From: Sulfotelmatobacter sp049792875
GTDB lineage: Bacteria > Acidobacteriota > Terriglobia > Terriglobales > Acidobacteriaceae
DNA: 64,000 bases
NCBI GenBank assembly: GCA_049792875.1
Contig: JBARBI010000267.1
Span: 14,531-78,530 of the forward strand
Reading direction: 5' to 3'
Below, one piece after another: positions 61,803 to 64,000 of this stretch. Each line of letters begins with the position of its first letter. The stretch's first letter is position 1. The position numbers were made by a program, and so were the translations under genes. The notes beneath the pieces were generated by a model. That model did no database searches, was not told the origin of the DNA, and saw only the letters and a program-made list of their open reading frames with translations.

Positions 61803-62684
61803 CTAGGGGGTGCCAGATTTTGCGCCCAGTCCGCGATAGGAGATCAGCTCAATGCCTTGCTGCGAAAGCACGCAACGGGCGGCGGGCAGGGTCAGAACGC
61901 GAAGCTCGGTTTCGCGCGATTCGCGGAGGCGGGTCTTTCCCGCCTGCAGGTCCGCGTCGTTGTAGCCGGGGTGACACACGAACTCCCAGGTGCCGGGGGG
62001 GATGCTGCGGGCAATCGCGTCGAACAGCGTTTCGTCGAGTGCTCCTGTGACCACGATGCCCAGAGTACCGTCGGGCGTCGCGAATCCTTCCCGGTCCACG
62101 GCCTCGCGGAACTTGCCGGCGAATTGGCCCAGGGCGCGAACCTCGGCATAGCGGGTCCAAAGGCCGGGGCGGGCCAACAGGTGACTGGAACGCAGAGGCA
62201 GGCGAGGTCCGAACGGGTTGCGCAGAGCGCGAACCCCGCAATCCGCCGCGGCGCGCAACAGCGGACGCAGGACCTTGGGGAAGATGTGCGTGTGTTTGTG
62301 GGTGTCGATATGAGAAACGGCGATGCCCGCAGATTGAAGTTTTCGAATCTGTGCCGTGGCTTCAGCAGTGATTTCGTCGGGATGGATGCGACCGGCGATG
62401 GCGCGGGCGGCAAACGTCACCATGCCGTCGCGAAACTGTGCGGCGGTGGTGAGTGAGGGAAGTTGTTCCGCGTCGAGAACGGGCACGCCATCGGTGAGGA
62501 CCACGTGGCAACCGACGCTCAGTTTGGGTATGGTGTTTGCCAGTTGCGTCGCTTCTTCGAAAGCCGGGCCGTTGGCCATGAGCGTGGAAGAAGTGACGAC
62601 ACCGCGCGAGTGACCCTCCACGATGGCCCGGTTTACGCCCGACGTAAGACCAAAATCATCTGCGTTGATGATCAGACGCCGCAC
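61803..62684 (-). CDS. HpnK/ChbG (YdjC)-type deacetylase
   Basis: 293 aa. MRRLIINADDFGLTSGVNRAI has the metal Asp pair; VGCHVVLTDG and HIDTHKHTHIFP contain the metal His residues; EFVCHPGYND follows at the end. Similar to hopanoid-biosynthesis-associated HpnK, though no other hopanoid gene is near. It has no signal peptide, unlike the paralogue at 29622. Probable role: removal of an N-acetyl group from a sugar conjugate. Confidence 0.85.
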   Translation of the reverse strand: MRRLIINADDFGLTSGVNRAIVEGHSRGVVTSSTLMANGPAFEEATQLANTIPKLSVGCHVVLTDGVPVLDAEQLPSLTTAAQFRDGMVTFAARAIAGRIHPDEITAEATAQIRKLQSAGIAVSHIDTHKHTHIFPKVLRPLLRAAADCGVRALRNPFGPRLPLRSSHLLARPGLWTRYAEVRALGQFAGKFREAVDREGFATPDGTLGIVVTGALDETLFDAIARSIPPGTWEFVCHPGYNDADLQAGKTRLRESRETELRVLTLPAARCVLSQQGIELISYRGLGAKSGTP

Positions 62685-62971
62685 CCAGCCAGTCTAGCAG
62701 GGCGGGGAAGCGCGGAGTTCGGCGTGCTTTGCCGTAAGCGTTTTTCTGACCGCAACGATCGCGAAGAACATCCACGAAGGACGCAGGAAATCGTTAGGGA
62801 TTCACTGCACCGCTGATTTCTTTGCAAAGAAGAGAACCGACTCTGCGAAAGCACGCCAGTTTATGCGCGGTTTTTTCCGGGCTCGCGTATACTCGGGAAG
62901 GCGCGTTTCGCTCCGATGCCCTGTCAATCGAGGTCCGACCGGCGCGGCTGCAGGGTCGCGCAGGGTCCGAG

Positions 62972-63012
62972 GGGCGGTTAGCTCAGCTGGTTAGAGCGCC
63001 TGCCTTACAAGC
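62972..63012 (+). tRNA. tRNA-Val(UAC), truncated after the anticodon stem
   Basis: GGGCGGTTAGCTCAGCTGGT and on through TTAGAGC, then CCTGC-CTTACAA-GC: acceptor 5' strand, D arm, anticodon 5' stem, loop with TAC and the first two bases of the 3' stem. The next bases should be AGG plus a variable loop and T arm, but the sequence continues GTGCTGAAGTC with no T arm, no GTTCGAATC and no acceptor 3' strand. A TATACT -10-like box is at 62888-62893. It is a broken gene, an attachment junction, or an assembly join. Confidence 0.75.
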
Positions 63013-63171
63013 GTGCTGAAGTCATACGCCCCGTTTGTTCTCAGTACGTTACATTACGTTGTGCATCGCATTTTACGTGGTATTTCGGCAAGGTGTGCCG
63101 CGATTATGCGATGGAAAATGCGATGGTAAAATGTCCGCATTGGGGTATGTAGGACTCTTGAAATGCCATGC
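63013..63171. other. Junction region after the truncated tRNA
   Basis: 159 bp, AT-richer than its surroundings, with a repeated CGATGG-AAAATG/GATGG-TAAAATG motif and an inverted counterpart GCATCGCATTTTAC. No gene. These short repeats could be recombinase sites, but no recombinase is in view. Confidence 0.4.
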
Positions 63172-64000
63172 TTATTTTGCCGGTCTGCCGTGATGCAGGC
63201 ATAGTGCGACCAGATCCGAGAGATTCGCCTCGCCCACGCACATGACCGTGTCTGCACCCCCCCAATAGATTTTCACGGTTCCATCGGACTCCAGAACGGC
63301 GCCACAGCTGAAAACCACGTTGTGGACATATCCAGTTATTTCCCAAGGATCTTCCGGTTGCAAAATCCACGAGTCGCCCACTCCGATGACCTTGGCCGGG
63401 TCCCCGAGGTCATGAAGAGCAACCCCCAAACGATAGACCGATCCATCCATAGTTTGGAAAACTCCGTGATAGATGGAAAGCCATCCCTGGTCTGTTTTGA
63501 TCGGCGGCGCGCCGGGACCGATCTTCATTTCATCCCAGTGATATGGTTCAGGCCTCATGATCAGCTGTGATTGTCCCCAATAGCACAGATCCGGAGAATA
63601 GGAAATCCAGATTGACCAGGGGGCGATTTCCGAATGAGGACGGTCAAGCCGGGCATAGAGCCCATCAAACTTCTCGGGAAAGATCACCACATTCCGATAA
63701 TCCGCCTCTGTGATAAGCGAAACTCTTTCCACTTGACTGAAGTCCTTCGTCTTGGCCAGGGCGATCCGCACACCATTTCGTGAGTAAGCGCTGTAGGTGA
63801 TGATGTACTCCCCCTCCAGCCGGGTCACGCGTGGGTCCTCCACCCCGAACTCTTCATAGGCAGCGAAAGGGCTGTCCCGGTCAGGGGTCAGAAAGGGCTG
63901 TGGATCGGCTGTGAAGCGGAATCCGTCGGGACTGCGTGCCAAACCAATGATGGACCGTCCGGTGCGGAGATGGGAGCGGAAAAGCATGATGTATTCGTTC
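63172..64000 (-). CDS. GH130-family glycosidase/phosphorylase, C-terminal part
   Basis: The frame is open to the right edge (NEYIMLFRSHLRTG...), so the gene continues beyond the window; about 276 codons are seen. Family blocks: GVEDPRVTRLEGEYIITYSAYS, RNVVIFPEKFDGLYARLDRP, IWISYSPDLCYWG, KIGPGAPPIKTDQGWLSIYHGV and WILQPEDPWEITGYVHNVVFSCGAV. GH130 enzymes phosphorolyse or hydrolyse beta-mannosides. It lies directly behind the tRNA junction and may be part of a transferred segment. Confidence 0.85.
   Translation of the reverse strand, partial: NEYIMLFRSHLRTGRSIIGLARSPDGFRFTADPQPFLTPDRDSPFAAYEEFGVEDPRVTRLEGEYIITYSAYSRNGVRIALAKTKDFSQVERVSLITEADYRNVVIFPEKFDGLYARLDRPHSEIAPWSIWISYSPDLCYWGQSQLIMRPEPYHWDEMKIGPGAPPIKTDQGWLSIYHGVFQTMDGSVYRLGVALHDLGDPAKVIGVGDSWILQPEDPWEITGYVHNVVFSCGAVLESDGTVKIYWGGADTVMCVGEANLSDLVALCLHHGRPAK

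Overview
The window looks like one stretch of an Acidobacteriota (Terriglobia-like) chromosome. This rests on gene content and style, not on a marker gene: high-GC coding, many small signal-peptide proteins, BON/USP/rubrerythrin stress genes, PilZ proteins, a BshA/YpdA bacillithiol pair, an IS4-type element and many short hairpin-forming intergenic repeats. Strand usage switches often and most operons are short.

Region 1 (1-13.5 kb) is a stress/envelope island: a DUF2231 membrane protein, a secreted rubrerythrin, a MacAB-type export operon, a small zincin, a phospho-acceptor-less receiver protein, small unknowns, a broken gene, a two-BON protein, a tandem universal stress protein, an Rnk/GreA-like factor, a metal P-type ATPase and an AI-2E-family permease. 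Two long intergenic regions (1572-2110 and 6400-7015) are homologous. Each carries divergent sigma-54-like -24/-12 elements around a shared pair of TCGGAC sites spaced 23 bp apart. This is the most interesting signal in the window: a probable enhancer-controlled, bidirectional regulon that links the clusters.

Region 2 (13.5-23.9 kb): a frameshifted IS4-type transposase, a cytochrome c with a CRP/FNR-like palindrome at exactly -41.5 from a plausible start, a glycosyltransferase with an in-frame 15-bp tandem repeat, a BON lipoprotein, a PilZ protein, a receptor-like gene remnant, MobA, an MlaF-type ATPase, riboflavin genes ribE/ribD (RibD with a Cys-to-His change at a zinc ligand) and ftsY.

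Region 3 (24-42 kb): small membrane proteins, an MFS permease, DUF202, an HD-GYP phosphodiesterase, a YdjC-type deacetylase, gpsA-plsY, thpR, cinA, a TIG/NHL propeller, yacG-pgpA (overlapping, probable CTG start), rimO, a beta-barrel protein and a TgpA-like transglutaminase, followed by the SRP RNA gene.

Region 4 (42-64 kb): tandem fabH paralogues, a DUF4440 protein, an EamA permease, fumC, ypdA, an MFS permease, an SRPBCC gene with a decayed partial copy, pterin dehydratase, galE, proC, a protein ending in a pilin-like domain, a D-2-hydroxyacid dehydrogenase, a LytS-type kinase, bshA, a double PilZ protein and an HpnK-like deacetylase. A tRNA-Val(UAC) cut off inside its anticodon stem marks a junction at about 63012, after which a GH130 glycosidase/phosphorylase gene runs off the window.

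All calls come from reading the sequence. Family names are recognised by motif and overall resemblance and were not checked against a database.
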